The notes under the pieces were generated by a model, which had not been told where the DNA came from, searched no databases, and was given only the letters and a program-made list of their open reading frames with translations. From the NCBI GenBank assembly GCA_965223435.1, contig CBDCWQ010000006.1, positions 1 through 64,000 of the forward strand: a DNA stretch of 64,000 nt, in the 5' to 3' direction. The stretch is from CBDCWQ01 sp965223435 (GTDB lineage: Bacteria > Myxococcota > Kuafuiibacteriia > Kuafuiibacteriales > Kuafuiibacteriaceae). The position numbers were made by a program, and so were the translations under genes. Positions 45,301-53,959 of this stretch are shown one piece after another (within the stretch, counting starts at the first letter, position 1; every line of letters begins with the position of its first letter).

Positions 45301-45376
45301 GAGTGAGGCCACCTGGGCAGGGAGCGCACCAAACGATGCGTTCGAGATCGCGGGAGACGCCGAGTTGAGGCTTCAC
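42310..45376 (-). pseudogene. about 1,020-codon hypothetical gene disrupted by four +1 frameshifts
   Basis: Three open stretches (45312-44434, a frame to 42669, and a stretch ending at 42310) join into one coherent protein if one extra base is skipped at each of four places: near 45328, 44441-44447, 42959 and 42908-42917. Reading across the joins gives sensible sequence: RIVWALPAQVASLSD, KPLTFEGGPKAVEAGLLALL, NTLRYTPLPIADLP and VTLPSDVAWSKDSIFEGPF. The proposed start is GTG 45376, without a clear ribosome-binding site. Sequence between the sites looks like a large soluble or exported protein with no family I recognise. All four changes are single-base gains, which could be decay or repeated sequencing errors at short homopolymers. 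If errors, this is one intact gene. Confidence 0.65.
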
Positions 45377-45462
45377 ACCGGCTTGGCCCGCGATAGGCGC
45401 CGCTTTGGTTCTTGACGACGGGGCGAACCCTATGTCAATGCTGATTGCGTTTGTCTCTCGGC

Positions 45463-47796
45463 TCAGGCGGTGGGTTTCACGTTTGCCTGAAAGATGAGCA
45501 GCTTTCGGAGCTTCGCAAGGATTTGAGCGCCCGTAAATGGTTTGGCGACAAAAGCGCTAGGACCGAGACCCTCGGGGATGGTCTCATGACTGTATCCGCT
45601 CATGAGCAAGATCGGAAGTTCTGGGTGGGTCTTGCGTATCTCGGCCAGCACGGAGTCGCCTCGCAGTCGAGGCATGGTCAGGTCGATGATTGCGGCACGG
45701 ATGCGTTGATGCTCTTTTCGAAATTTCTGTAGCCCAGAGTAGCCGTCCTCCGCGGTCACAACCGAGCATCCCTCGCTTGTGAGAACGCGTGAAATGGTTT
45801 CCAAGACCACCGGCTCGTCGTCGATGACCAGGTAGGTTCCCGTGAGCGTCCCCACGCGGAAGCTGTCGGTAGGGGGGCCCTGTTGCATGCGGGCCCGCGT
45901 ACCGTCTGCGGCCGGGAAACCCACGCAAAACATCGTTCCCTCCCCAGGTGTGCTGTCGACTTGAACAAATCCTCCGTGCCCGCGCACAACCCCAAGGACG
46001 GCCGCGAGCCCGAGGCCGTGCCCCGATTCTTTGGTGGTGAAAAACGGATCGAAGATGTGCTGCATCACGTGTTCGGGCATGCCCTCGCCGGAGTCCGAAA
46101 CCTCGACGTAGGCGTATTGACCCACCTCGACCGGGCCAGTCTCGGAAATGAGCGCCCGTTGCATTTCTTTATTGACGTCAAGAAGTCCGGTCCGAATCTC
46201 GACCACCGGATTGTCCTGTCCACGGGCCGCCTCTGACGCGTTGAGGACGAGGTTCAACATGATCCGTCGCAGCTGGGTTTGGTCCACTTGAACGTCAGGA
46301 AGATCTTGGGCTAGATCGAATCGAACCACGGTCCCCTGAGCCAAGGCCTCGAGAAGATGGGTTATCCCGCGCACCACGTCCGAGAGGTCTGCACGCCCCA
46401 CGACAAAGTGTCCTTTTCCCGAATAAGCAAGAAGCTGTTGGGTGAGCTCCGTTGCCCGACTGGTGCTTTCTTGGAGCAGCCTAAGGTCGCGATGACACGG
46501 ATGATCGGCAGGGAGTGCCTCTTCGATGACTTCTTCTGCGGTGCGGATGGCTACAAGAATGTTGTTGAAGTCGTGCGCGACGCCCCCTGCGAGAACAGAC
46601 AGGCTGTCGAGATGGGCGAGCTTCTGCATTTCTCGGCTCAAGCGCTTACGCTCTTCTTGTGCTCGGGCCTCCTCGGTGATGTCTACGATGGTCAGGACGA
46701 TGTACTCGAGTTGGCCGCATTCATTGGTGATGGGGGCGCCGTCGACCGACAATATTTTTTGCGTTCCGGCAGATGACTGCAATACATGTCGGACATTGCG
46801 AATGGGGTTGCCATTTTGGGCTACTTGAGCGCTTGCTAGGCGTGCGTCGGGGAGCGCGTGGCCTTGGTCGCTGGCGGCGTACCACAGGGGTTGGTCGTAG
46901 AATCTGTCGCTAGAAGCACTTCTCGACAGCTCAAGTATCTTTTTGGCTGCGGGGTTGGCAAAGAGGAGCCGCTGGTTGGGCTCAAGCACGCAGATACCGG
47001 AAAGGCTGGATTCCATGACTTGGTTGAGCAGGGCATGTTCCCGGCGAAGCTGCTGTTCGGCGCGGTGTTGGGCCGTGATGTCTGTAAAACTGCAGACGAC
47101 ATGCTGTACTTGGCCTTGGTCGTTGAGTTCGGGTATGGCGCTCACGTTCAGCCTCACGTAGTCATTGGTGCGCGGTCGATAGACGCTCATGACCACGTTC
47201 TCCACCGGCTTTTTGGTTCGAATGGCGACGGGGACCGGGTGCTGATGACCGGGAAAGTTGGTTCCGTCGGGTCGCTTGACGTGCCAGCGAGGATCAAATG
47301 AGCTCGAACCGAGAAACTGTGACTCCGATAAGCCAAGGCACTCAAGCGCAGCGTCATTGCTCATCAGAATCTCTGCCTCAGGCCCCTGCAGGATGACGCC
47401 GTGCCTGAGGTGTCTGAGAACGGACCGCAATCCCTCTTCGGCTCTACCGCCGTCCATGGCTCGCCGAAATGGGTTGTCAATTTTCTTGGCATGACCGAGG
47501 AGGAGGACCCCATCCTTGCATTTGCTCATGTCGATGGCGAAACAGCGGTGGGGGTTTTGAAGCCAGCATTCGACTGCGCTATGTCCCTTGTGTCGTGCTT
47601 GTTGTATCGCTGTTTGAATCTGTTCCCGGAAGCCCTCGGCCAAGCAGTCTCGGAACAACGGACCGAGGTGGGTCTCATGAAAGAGACCTGTTACCAGCGG
47701 TTTTGGACCGGCGTAGGTCAAGCGCCCCGCTCCGTCTATGACGGCCACCAATTCGTGCTGCTTCTCAAGCGCCTTTAGAAGCGACTCCTCTTCCAT
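45463..47796 (-). CDS. PAS hybrid histidine kinase/response regulator
   Basis: 777 aa, no membrane segment. There are about three PAS-like domains in the N-terminal half (the second ends in VCSFTDITAQ, the third in VLTIVDITEE), then the HisKA region with phospho-His in LAGGVAHDFNNIL. An HATPase domain follows (N box LVLNASEAARG, G boxes DSGEGMP and GHGLGLA), and a C-terminal receiver has DDEPV near its start, phospho-Asp in IIDLTMPRLRG and Lys in AKPFTG. This is a cytoplasmic sensor with its own receiver. No cognate regulator is adjacent. It is separated from thiE by 98 bp. Confidence 0.92.
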   Translation of the reverse strand: MEEESLLKALEKQHELVAVIDGAGRLTYAGPKPLVTGLFHETHLGPLFRDCLAEGFREQIQTAIQQARHKGHSAVECWLQNPHRCFAIDMSKCKDGVLLLGHAKKIDNPFRRAMDGGRAEEGLRSVLRHLRHGVILQGPEAEILMSNDAALECLGLSESQFLGSSSFDPRWHVKRPDGTNFPGHQHPVPVAIRTKKPVENVVMSVYRPRTNDYVRLNVSAIPELNDQGQVQHVVCSFTDITAQHRAEQQLRREHALLNQVMESSLSGICVLEPNQRLLFANPAAKKILELSRSASSDRFYDQPLWYAASDQGHALPDARLASAQVAQNGNPIRNVRHVLQSSAGTQKILSVDGAPITNECGQLEYIVLTIVDITEEARAQEERKRLSREMQKLAHLDSLSVLAGGVAHDFNNILVAIRTAEEVIEEALPADHPCHRDLRLLQESTSRATELTQQLLAYSGKGHFVVGRADLSDVVRGITHLLEALAQGTVVRFDLAQDLPDVQVDQTQLRRIMLNLVLNASEAARGQDNPVVEIRTGLLDVNKEMQRALISETGPVEVGQYAYVEVSDSGEGMPEHVMQHIFDPFFTTKESGHGLGLAAVLGVVRGHGGFVQVDSTPGEGTMFCVGFPAADGTRARMQQGPPTDSFRVGTLTGTYLVIDDEPVVLETISRVLTSEGCSVVTAEDGYSGLQKFRKEHQRIRAAIIDLTMPRLRGDSVLAEIRKTHPELPILLMSGYSHETIPEGLGPSAFVAKPFTGAQILAKLRKLLIFQANVKPTA

Positions 47797-47894
47797 CCTT
47801 GCAACCTATCACGCACGGGCTACAAGTTGAGAGTGCGCTTTGGTCTTCGAAGTCGGTGCCAAAAAGCGGATGTGGTGTCGCCGGGATCGATTGC

Positions 47895-48491
47895 CTACAT
47901 CGGGCCTTGTCGCAGTTCAGGAAGCAAATTTTTCTGCCAGATACTTCGGATGGCTGCCACCCCATGGGCGCCGCTGTTGAACAGGGCCTGGAGTTGGCCC
48001 TGGTCGACGCCGCCCAGCGCAAAAACCAGGGCGCGAGAACCCATGCGGCGGACCGTCTCCGACAGAGGACCCGTTCCGAGCGGCTCAGCGTGGGGTTTGG
48101 AAGGGGTCCTAAAGATGGGTGATAAGACCACGAGGTTTGCGCCACGGCTTGCGGCCCTGAGAGCCGCTTCCGGTGTATGTGTGGCCGCGCTGAGTGGGCG
48201 GTTTGGACCCAAAAGGCGCCGTACATCGTCCACCGGAAGGCCGTGTTCCTTGAGGTGCACACCAACGTGCTCCGGAAAGGCGCAGGCGATGTCCGCGCGT
48301 CCGTTGATGAGCAGCGTGCTTTGGGTCTTTTCGCACACGCCGCACAGGGTCTGGGCCCAGCGAAAAAGCGCCTGGGATGAGAGGTCTGGTTCGCGAATCT
48401 GAAGAATGAGGCGCGGGCCCAACGTGTGTGCGAGGTTCTTCGCGCACGAGAGGGGATCTGGACCCATCTGACGGCGATCGGTGATCGCCAT
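47895..48491 (-). CDS. thiE: thiamine-phosphate synthase ThiE (or TenI-like)
   Basis: 198 aa TIM-barrel protein at the end of a thiS-thiG-thiE unit. It has AITDRRQMGPD (family start), LLINGRADIACAFPEHVGVHLKEHGLP, SAATHTPEAALRAASRGANLVVLSPIFRTPSKP and the C-terminal FALGGVDQGQL. It fits thiamine-phosphate synthase, which joins HMP-PP and thiazole phosphate. The usual GVHLGQ/DLP motif is degenerate (GVHLKEHGLP), so a TenI-type thiazole tautomerase is possible. Start taken as ATG 48491; GTG 48494 is next to it. The frame is open to 48869, overlapping thiG. Confidence 0.8.
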   Translation of the reverse strand: MAITDRRQMGPDPLSCAKNLAHTLGPRLILQIREPDLSSQALFRWAQTLCGVCEKTQSTLLINGRADIACAFPEHVGVHLKEHGLPVDDVRRLLGPNRPLSAATHTPEAALRAASRGANLVVLSPIFRTPSKPHAEPLGTGPLSETVRRMGSRALVFALGGVDQGQLQALFNSGAHGVAAIRSIWQKNLLPELRQGPM

Positions 48492-48520
48492 CACCCGTGG
48501 CCAGGCCGGGGGCCGGACGC

Positions 48521-49303
48521 CTAGGCCGAAGTTGCCCACGTTTCCATGAGGCCGGCCTCCGGGCTTGATGCCGTCGCGTAGAGCTTTCGCGGAATTCGTC
48601 CCGCGAGAAACGCATTTCGCCCCGCATCGACCGCCCAGCGCATCGCCTCTGCCATTTGTGGTGGATTGTGTGCGCCCGCGATTCCGGTGTTCATCAGAAT
48701 CCCGTCTACGCCGAGCTCCATGGCAAAGGCCGCATCGGATGCCGTGCCCACCCCGGCGTCGACAATGACGGGGACTTTGGCCTGCTCGATGATGATGCGC
48801 AGGTTGTACGGATTGCGGACCCCGAGTCCGGAACCGATCGGTGCGGCCAAGGGCATGACCGCGTCGCACCCGATCTCTTCACACCGGAGTGCGGCCACGG
48901 GGTCATCGGTGATGTAGGGAAGAACCCGAAACCCCAGTTTGACGAGAGTCTCAGCGGCCTTCAGCGTCTCGGGGATGTCGGGGAAAAGGGTTTTTTTGTC
49001 CCCGATGACTTCAAGTTTAATAAAGTCGGTCATGCCCGCCTCCCGGGCCAGTTTGGCGGTGCGCACCGCTTCGTCGGCGGTGTAACACCCAGCGGTGTTC
49101 GGCAAGATGCGAACCCCTTCGGGAATGGCGTCGAGAACCGTCGTTTTTTGGGAGAAATCGACGCGGCGAAGGGCCACGGTGACGATCTCGCTGCCCGCGC
49201 GTCGGATGCAGGTCGTCATCACGTCGTTGTTGGGGTACTTGCCGCTTCCGGTGATCAACCGAGAGCGAAAGCGAAAACCAGCCAGTTCAAAGATATCATC
49301 CAC
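48521..49303 (-). CDS. thiG: thiazole synthase ThiG
   Basis: Forms the thiazole phosphate ring from deoxyxylulose phosphate, glycine imine and ThiS-thiocarboxylate. About 260 aa. It has RLITGSGKYPNN, the imine-forming Lys in FIKLEVIGDKKTLFPD, AAPIGSGLGVRNPYNL and VIVDAGVGTASDA. GTG 49303 has GGAGGAGG 8 nt upstream and starts 1 nt after the thiS stop region, so it is tightly coupled to thiS. The frame is open upstream to 49357. Confidence 0.95.
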   Translation of the reverse strand: MDDIFELAGFRFRSRLITGSGKYPNNDVMTTCIRRAGSEIVTVALRRVDFSQKTTVLDAIPEGVRILPNTAGCYTADEAVRTAKLAREAGMTDFIKLEVIGDKKTLFPDIPETLKAAETLVKLGFRVLPYITDDPVAALRCEEIGCDAVMPLAAPIGSGLGVRNPYNLRIIIEQAKVPVIVDAGVGTASDAAFAMELGVDGILMNTGIAGAHNPPQMAEAMRWAVDAGRNAFLAGRIPRKLYATASSPEAGLMETWATSA

Positions 49304-49304
49304 T

Positions 49305-49508
49305 TCAGCGACCTCCTCCGACAAACGAGACGATCTCGACTCGGTCGCCTTCCACAAGCACTTTTTTGCTCCGGGCTTCTCGCCGGATCACCTCAAGGTT
49401 GACTTCAACCGCCACCCGAACCTCCTTCACGCCGAGCTCTTTGAGCATGGCGGACACCGTTGTTCCATCGGTCAGCCTTTTGGGCGCTCCGTTGAGGGTA
49501 ATCTGCAT
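49305..49508 (-). CDS. thiS: sulfur carrier protein ThiS (C-terminal Arg after Gly-Gly-Gly)
   Basis: 67-aa ubiquitin-fold sulfur carrier that receives a C-terminal thiocarboxylate for thiazole synthesis. It has MQITLNGAPKRL at the start and VEGDRVEIVSFVGGG near the end. The predicted protein ends ...VGGGR, with one Arg after the glycines. ThiS must normally end in Gly-Gly for adenylation. The last Arg would have to be removed, or the reading is a sequencing artefact. ATG 49508 is chosen; in-frame 49556 is less likely. It heads the thiS-thiG-thiE unit. No TPP riboswitch was recognised upstream. Confidence 0.86.
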   Translation of the reverse strand: MQITLNGAPKRLTDGTTVSAMLKELGVKEVRVAVEVNLEVIRREARSKKVLVEGDRVEIVSFVGGGR

Positions 49509-49695
49509 GGCAACCTGACAGAATGGGCGCAAAACACCCTCAGACCCTCGAGTCAACGAATAGTTGTCCCGGGGGCAACCAAAATTTGATCCGGGCGCGC
49601 ACTCGCATGGCGCCGAGACCGTTTGCGATCGAAGCGAGTCTGGGACGACTGGCCAGCGCCTAGACGCAGCTCGTACGGGCTATTTCCGAGCGCGT

Positions 49696-52600
49696 TCAGT
49701 GTGTTCCCGCGCGGGCGGTGTCCAGAATTTCTTGGGCGGTCGCTTTCATGTCGTCGGGGGCGCTTTTGAGGTCCACACATCTGGTGAGTGCTTTTTTGGC
49801 TTTCTCTTTGATTTTTCGGCCCCGCGCCAGCGAGATGCCCCATTGGCACCACGCTTCGCCGTGCTCGGCGTCTATTTTGGTGGCGTGGGCGAATTTCTTC
49901 AGTGCGGCCTTTTCGTCACCGCGTCGGCTCAAGATGTTGCCCATGGCAACCAGGGCGCGAGCGCTCGGGGCTTTTTTGATGGCTTTTTTGTAGGCCCGCA
50001 TGGCTTTTTTGTCTCGGTTTTGCTGCTCGTAAGCGTCGCCAATGTCGACCCAGATGGTGTAATCATCGGGCAAGACGTTTTTGTATTTCTCAAAGGATTT
50101 GATGGCGCGGGCGTACTCATGTTGCTCGAGGGCTGCGCGCCCCAAGGCCCGGTGGGCAAGTGCCAGGCGGCTGTTCAGGCTGATCGCCTTTTCGTAGGCG
50201 TAGATTGCCTCGTATAAGGAATCGGTGGATTCAAGGGCCATGCCATACCAGTACTGAAACGATGCGTTTTTCGGCTCGGCCTCGGAGGCCTTTCGAAGGT
50301 GGGTCACGGCCTTGCGTGGCTGGCCGCCCGCGATCGCCACGCGCCCCGCCCAAAATTCGATCAGCGCCTTTTGCCCATCGTCTTCGGGTTTGGTGGCCCG
50401 TGCGGCGTTCAGGGCGTCTTCGGCGGCGCCGACGTCGGGCTCGGGACGTTCGATGTGGGCGGCCACGATCTTGAGGTGAGGACGGGCGTCTGCGGCATCC
50501 AGCGCGGCCGCGCGGCGGTACAGGTCGAGGGCTTCATCGAATTTCCCTTGGATCTCAAGGGCGCGACCGTGCTCAAACATCACTGCAGGGTTTTTGGGGT
50601 GGGCTTCGAGAAGGGCGGCGTAAATCGGCAGGGCTTCTTGTAGGGCCTCCGCCTTTTTTTCGGCGCTTCCACGGGTCATGTCTCGAAGGACGTTGGCGTA
50701 GCCAAGCTGGCCATCGAGGCTTTCGTCATCGATGTGCATGGCTTTTTTGTAGGCGCGCTTGGCGGGTCCCGGATCCTTTCGGCGAACGTGACAGTCTCCC
50801 AGGAGCGTCTGGGCTTGCACCGAATCGGGGTCCGCCTTGACAGCGGTTTTGGCAAATTTGAGGGCTTCGTTCACGGCCCCTTGCTCCAGCTCCAAACGAC
50901 CGAGTGCGACTTGAGGACCCGGCACCTTGGGACCGAGCTTCATCGCTTTCTTGAGGGCTATCCGGGCGTCTTTCAGTTTGCCGAGCGCGACATTGAATTG
51001 TCCGCGCATGAGCAGGCTCCGGTAGTCGTCGGGGGCGGCTTTTCGGGCGGCATCGAGGGCCATGAATGCCTTGGCCGGTTGCTCGGTGGCGAAGAGGGCA
51101 CGGGCGTTCGCCATCAGAATCTCGGCGTCCTTCGCGTGGGCCGCCGCTGTCTTTTCGAGGTACGCGAGGGCTTTGATGGCCGAGGGCTGATCGACGATCT
51201 GGGAGGTCGCAGCGAGGGCGATGTAAGAGGCGGTGCCCGGACTCAGCTTGGCGGCTTCGAGGGCGAACGGTCGGGCCTCATCGGGGCGTCCGGCCTCATC
51301 GAAAGACCGAGCCGCCCGGCCGAGGATCTCGGGGCGAAGTTTTGGAGCCACACCTTCGAGCCCTGCCTTGGCGGCCTGAACGAGGGCTCGGCGTTCGTGC
51401 CCCAAAAGCCTGAGTTTTTGGTACAGGTCCGCAGCCTTTTTTCCGGCATAACCATGCCTGGGTTCGGCCTCAAGCACTTTCAAGTAGTCGGAGGCTGCCG
51501 CGGTTTTCGCCTTGGCGCCCTTCTTTTGCGCGCGGAGCTCGGCCAACGCAAAAAGAGCCGGCGCGTATTTTGGATTGTTGGCCAGTGCGCCCTCCCATGC
51601 TTCTTTCGCGCCTTGGGCGTCGCCCGCCGCGTGTTTGGCGATGCCCAGAATGTAGCCCAACTCCGCATCGTCGCTTTCGCGCGCCAAGGCGGTTTCGAGC
51701 TTCTCGACGATGGGTTTCGATTTTTCGCTTACGGTGGCATGCACGGCCCGCGCTTTGAGGACCTCGACTTGGGCGCGTTGCTCATTGCCTTCGTAAGCCG
51801 AAGAGAGATCCAGAGCCTCCAATCCGTCGATCAGCGGCTGGAGCTCCGCCATGGGAAAATCTTCCTCGCCGTAGCGGTGATGGGCGAAGCCGAAGGCCTT
51901 GGCGCGGGTGACCACCGACTCCGCATCTTTGGCTTCTCGGAGGGTGGCCAGGACCGATCGGTAGCCCTCGAAGCAGTCGCAAGCCATCAGTGTGGCGACT
52001 TCTTTTCGGTCCACGACTTTGGCGGGCTTGGGCGGAGGCGGTGGCGGTGGTTTTGGAGGCGGCGCTTTTCCGAGTTGCGCAATAAACTTGGAACCGAAGG
52101 CACCGTAGGGGGTGAACACGTGGGTCAGTACGCCAATCAGAACCAGGGCCATCACCGCGGAGAAAATGATGATGTGCTTTTTGTAGGTCTCCCACATCGG
52201 CGGGAGATTGGGGACGTCGGCGACCCGCAGGTCGGCCGACAGGTCCCCCGAGGACAGGTCGGAGGAGCCCGGCGGGAGATCGAGACTCTCAAGGTCCTGA
52301 GAGGGTGGGGGCGCATCCAGGTCTGCGGAAGGGGGCGCCTCGAGATCGAGCTCTAAAGACTCTTGGTTTTCGTCGTGAAGCGCCTGGGGTGCGTCTTCTT
52401 CGGGTTTGAGCTCGTCGACGTGATACTCCCGGCTGTCCTCGAGTCCGAGATCAAAATCGTCACCGTCACTTTGGACATTGTCTACCAGATCGCGGTGGCT
52501 CGCCGGCGCCGGGAGATCTTTGGGAAGGGCGGGCGCGGGGAGGTCGGCGCTGGGGTCGGACAGGCTTGGGAGTTCTCCGGTATCCAGCGCCTCGGCCTCG

Positions 52601-53703
52601 CCTCCGACCAGACCAGGCAGGTTGTCGGGTTCCGGCAAACCGGGCAGGTCCGATGACGGGCCGTGGGATCGCTTGCTGGGGAGTCCGGGTAAGTCAGAGG
52701 ATGGCCCGTGGGATCGCTTGGCCGGCAGCCCGGGAAGGTCGGACGACGGTCCATGGGATTGCTGGGGCAGTCCCGGCAAATCCGAGGAGGGTCCATAGGA
52801 CTGCCCCGGGAGCCCCGGGAGGTCGGAGGAGGGCCCATGAGATGGGGTGGAACTGAGCGCCGGAAGATCTTCCGAGATCCCCAGCCCGTCGTCGGGGCCA
52901 CGCACCGGTGCCGGCAGGTCGGCATAAGGATCTTGGGCTGCGAGTTCGTCAATGACCGCACTGAGCTCGGGCACGCTGACCATGGCTCTCCACGCGAGGC
53001 CGTCTTCCGAGATGTCCTCGTTGCCGGCGAAGGCGCGGTTTCGAAGCATGGTGACGATTCGGCTTTGCCCGTACGGGCCTTCGATTTGCCCGTCCCGGCG
53101 TCGGACTCGGAGCTCGGGTGGCCGGGCGGTGTCGCCGGTGTCAATGCCCGAAGCCGCATCGTCGATGAAGTCGAGGACGTCGGGCCCCGCGGCCTCGCTT
53201 CCCAGATCAAGTTCGCCCGATCCAAGAACATCCCCGATGGCGGTCTGATCCTCGGCCGATAGCTCGGGAAAGGGGTTGTCATCGAGTCCGAGATCCAGTT
53301 CGTCATCGTCCTCCAAGCCGGGCACGCTCGGCGGGGGCGCTTGGGGCTTCGGCCCGGAGCTGGGCAGGGCGACTGCGGGGCGCCGCGCGCGGCTGGGCGT
53401 TGGAATCGCCGGCTTGGTCTTCGGGCCACTCGGCAGGGGTACGCTGGCTTGCTGCGGTCCGGCGCTGGGCCCACTCGCGGCGGGGGTGCCCGGCAGTGGA
53501 AGGGCGCTGTCGGCCCCCGGATTTGGGGCTGGCGGGCTCCCTGGTAAGGCTACGCTGGCTTGGGTGACCGCGCGCTCCGGTTCTTCACGGCGCGCGGTGA
53601 AGGTGTGTGCACACTTGGGGCACTTGATGGTGACCCCGCTCGGGGGTACGCGCGCATCGTCCACGGCGTACCGGGTCTGGCATGAGGGGCAAGTGACGTT
53701 CAT
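49696..53703 (-). CDS. giant zinc-ribbon, GYF-like, transmembrane TPR protein
   Basis: 1,335 aa. It has an N-terminal MJ0042-type zinc ribbon (C5, C8, C28, C31; CPSCQTRYAVDD and CPKC), a long Pro/Ser/Ala linker, and a GYF_2-like domain (DGQIEGPYGQSRIVTMLRN, about 195-250). A linker with five LPGLP-type repeats follows, then one membrane segment (IIIFSAVMALVLIGVLTHVF, about 505-530), and about 20 TPR-like repeats to the end. It shares order and Cys spacing with the 914-aa protein at 28432-31176. The TPR part is probably periplasmic. ATG 53703 gives the family-type start MNVTCPSC; TTG 53715 would add four residues. Function unknown, likely scaffold. Confidence 0.82.
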   Translation of the reverse strand: MNVTCPSCQTRYAVDDARVPPSGVTIKCPKCAHTFTARREEPERAVTQASVALPGSPPAPNPGADSALPLPGTPAASGPSAGPQQASVPLPSGPKTKPAIPTPSRARRPAVALPSSGPKPQAPPPSVPGLEDDDELDLGLDDNPFPELSAEDQTAIGDVLGSGELDLGSEAAGPDVLDFIDDAASGIDTGDTARPPELRVRRRDGQIEGPYGQSRIVTMLRNRAFAGNEDISEDGLAWRAMVSVPELSAVIDELAAQDPYADLPAPVRGPDDGLGISEDLPALSSTPSHGPSSDLPGLPGQSYGPSSDLPGLPQQSHGPSSDLPGLPAKRSHGPSSDLPGLPSKRSHGPSSDLPGLPEPDNLPGLVGGEAEALDTGELPSLSDPSADLPAPALPKDLPAPASHRDLVDNVQSDGDDFDLGLEDSREYHVDELKPEEDAPQALHDENQESLELDLEAPPSADLDAPPPSQDLESLDLPPGSSDLSSGDLSADLRVADVPNLPPMWETYKKHIIIFSAVMALVLIGVLTHVFTPYGAFGSKFIAQLGKAPPPKPPPPPPPKPAKVVDRKEVATLMACDCFEGYRSVLATLREAKDAESVVTRAKAFGFAHHRYGEEDFPMAELQPLIDGLEALDLSSAYEGNEQRAQVEVLKARAVHATVSEKSKPIVEKLETALARESDDAELGYILGIAKHAAGDAQGAKEAWEGALANNPKYAPALFALAELRAQKKGAKAKTAAASDYLKVLEAEPRHGYAGKKAADLYQKLRLLGHERRALVQAAKAGLEGVAPKLRPEILGRAARSFDEAGRPDEARPFALEAAKLSPGTASYIALAATSQIVDQPSAIKALAYLEKTAAAHAKDAEILMANARALFATEQPAKAFMALDAARKAAPDDYRSLLMRGQFNVALGKLKDARIALKKAMKLGPKVPGPQVALGRLELEQGAVNEALKFAKTAVKADPDSVQAQTLLGDCHVRRKDPGPAKRAYKKAMHIDDESLDGQLGYANVLRDMTRGSAEKKAEALQEALPIYAALLEAHPKNPAVMFEHGRALEIQGKFDEALDLYRRAAALDAADARPHLKIVAAHIERPEPDVGAAEDALNAARATKPEDDGQKALIEFWAGRVAIAGGQPRKAVTHLRKASEAEPKNASFQYWYGMALESTDSLYEAIYAYEKAISLNSRLALAHRALGRAALEQHEYARAIKSFEKYKNVLPDDYTIWVDIGDAYEQQNRDKKAMRAYKKAIKKAPSARALVAMGNILSRRGDEKAALKKFAHATKIDAEHGEAWCQWGISLARGRKIKEKAKKALTRCVDLKSAPDDMKATAQEILDTARAGTH
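52633..52842 (-). repeat. coding tandem repeat of about 42 bp
   Basis: Five imperfect units encode SHGPSSDLPGLP plus two or three linker residues (GQ, QQ, AKR, SKR). The DNA units differ mainly at third positions, so the repeat is old or selected at the protein level. It lies in the linker between the GYF-like domain and the membrane segment. Confidence 0.85.
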
Positions 53704-53868
53704 GGAGGGGTCCAACGCCCTTGGAGGGCGCTGGGGAAGCTAGCAGGAGGCGAATGCCCTGTCGATGTCCCGGGTGCGCCCCGCATCCACAAGGGCTGGT
53801 TTTGCTGCCATTCAGGCCGGTGTCCAGAACGATTTCCGAAAACCCTGTGATGGACCGGTGATGGGCTC

Positions 53869-53897
53869 TTGACGGCCTCCATTCAGGCCGCTATCTC
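53869..53897 (+). promoter_or_regulatory. candidate promoter of the pspA-like gene
   Basis: A -35 box TTGACG at 53869-53874, a 17-bp spacer, and a partial -10 TATCTC at 53892-53897. It lies 60 bp upstream of the GTG at 53960. The sequence CCATTCAGGCCG occurs twice in this gap, once between the boxes. No sigma54 motif, as used by some psp operons, was seen. Confidence 0.35.
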
Positions 53898-53959
53898 ACC
53901 ACGGAGGTCGGTAGGGGCGCCGGTGGCTGAAGCCAGAGGACGCTCCAGGAGGAACAACG

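Noticed and set aside
47895..48869. Extended 324-codon start for thiE
   Set aside because: The extra N-terminus overlaps thiG and is Arg/Gly-rich without a family match; the ATG at 48491 gives the normal ThiE start.
49509..49695. TPP riboswitch upstream of thiS
   Set aside because: A CTGAGG sequence is present on the minus strand, but the rest of the conserved TPP core (including the ACCTGAT-type element) is missing.
50734..52356. 540-codon plus-strand frame opposite the TPR gene
   Set aside because: It is the shadow of a high-GC coding sequence; the minus-strand TPR pattern is unmistakable.
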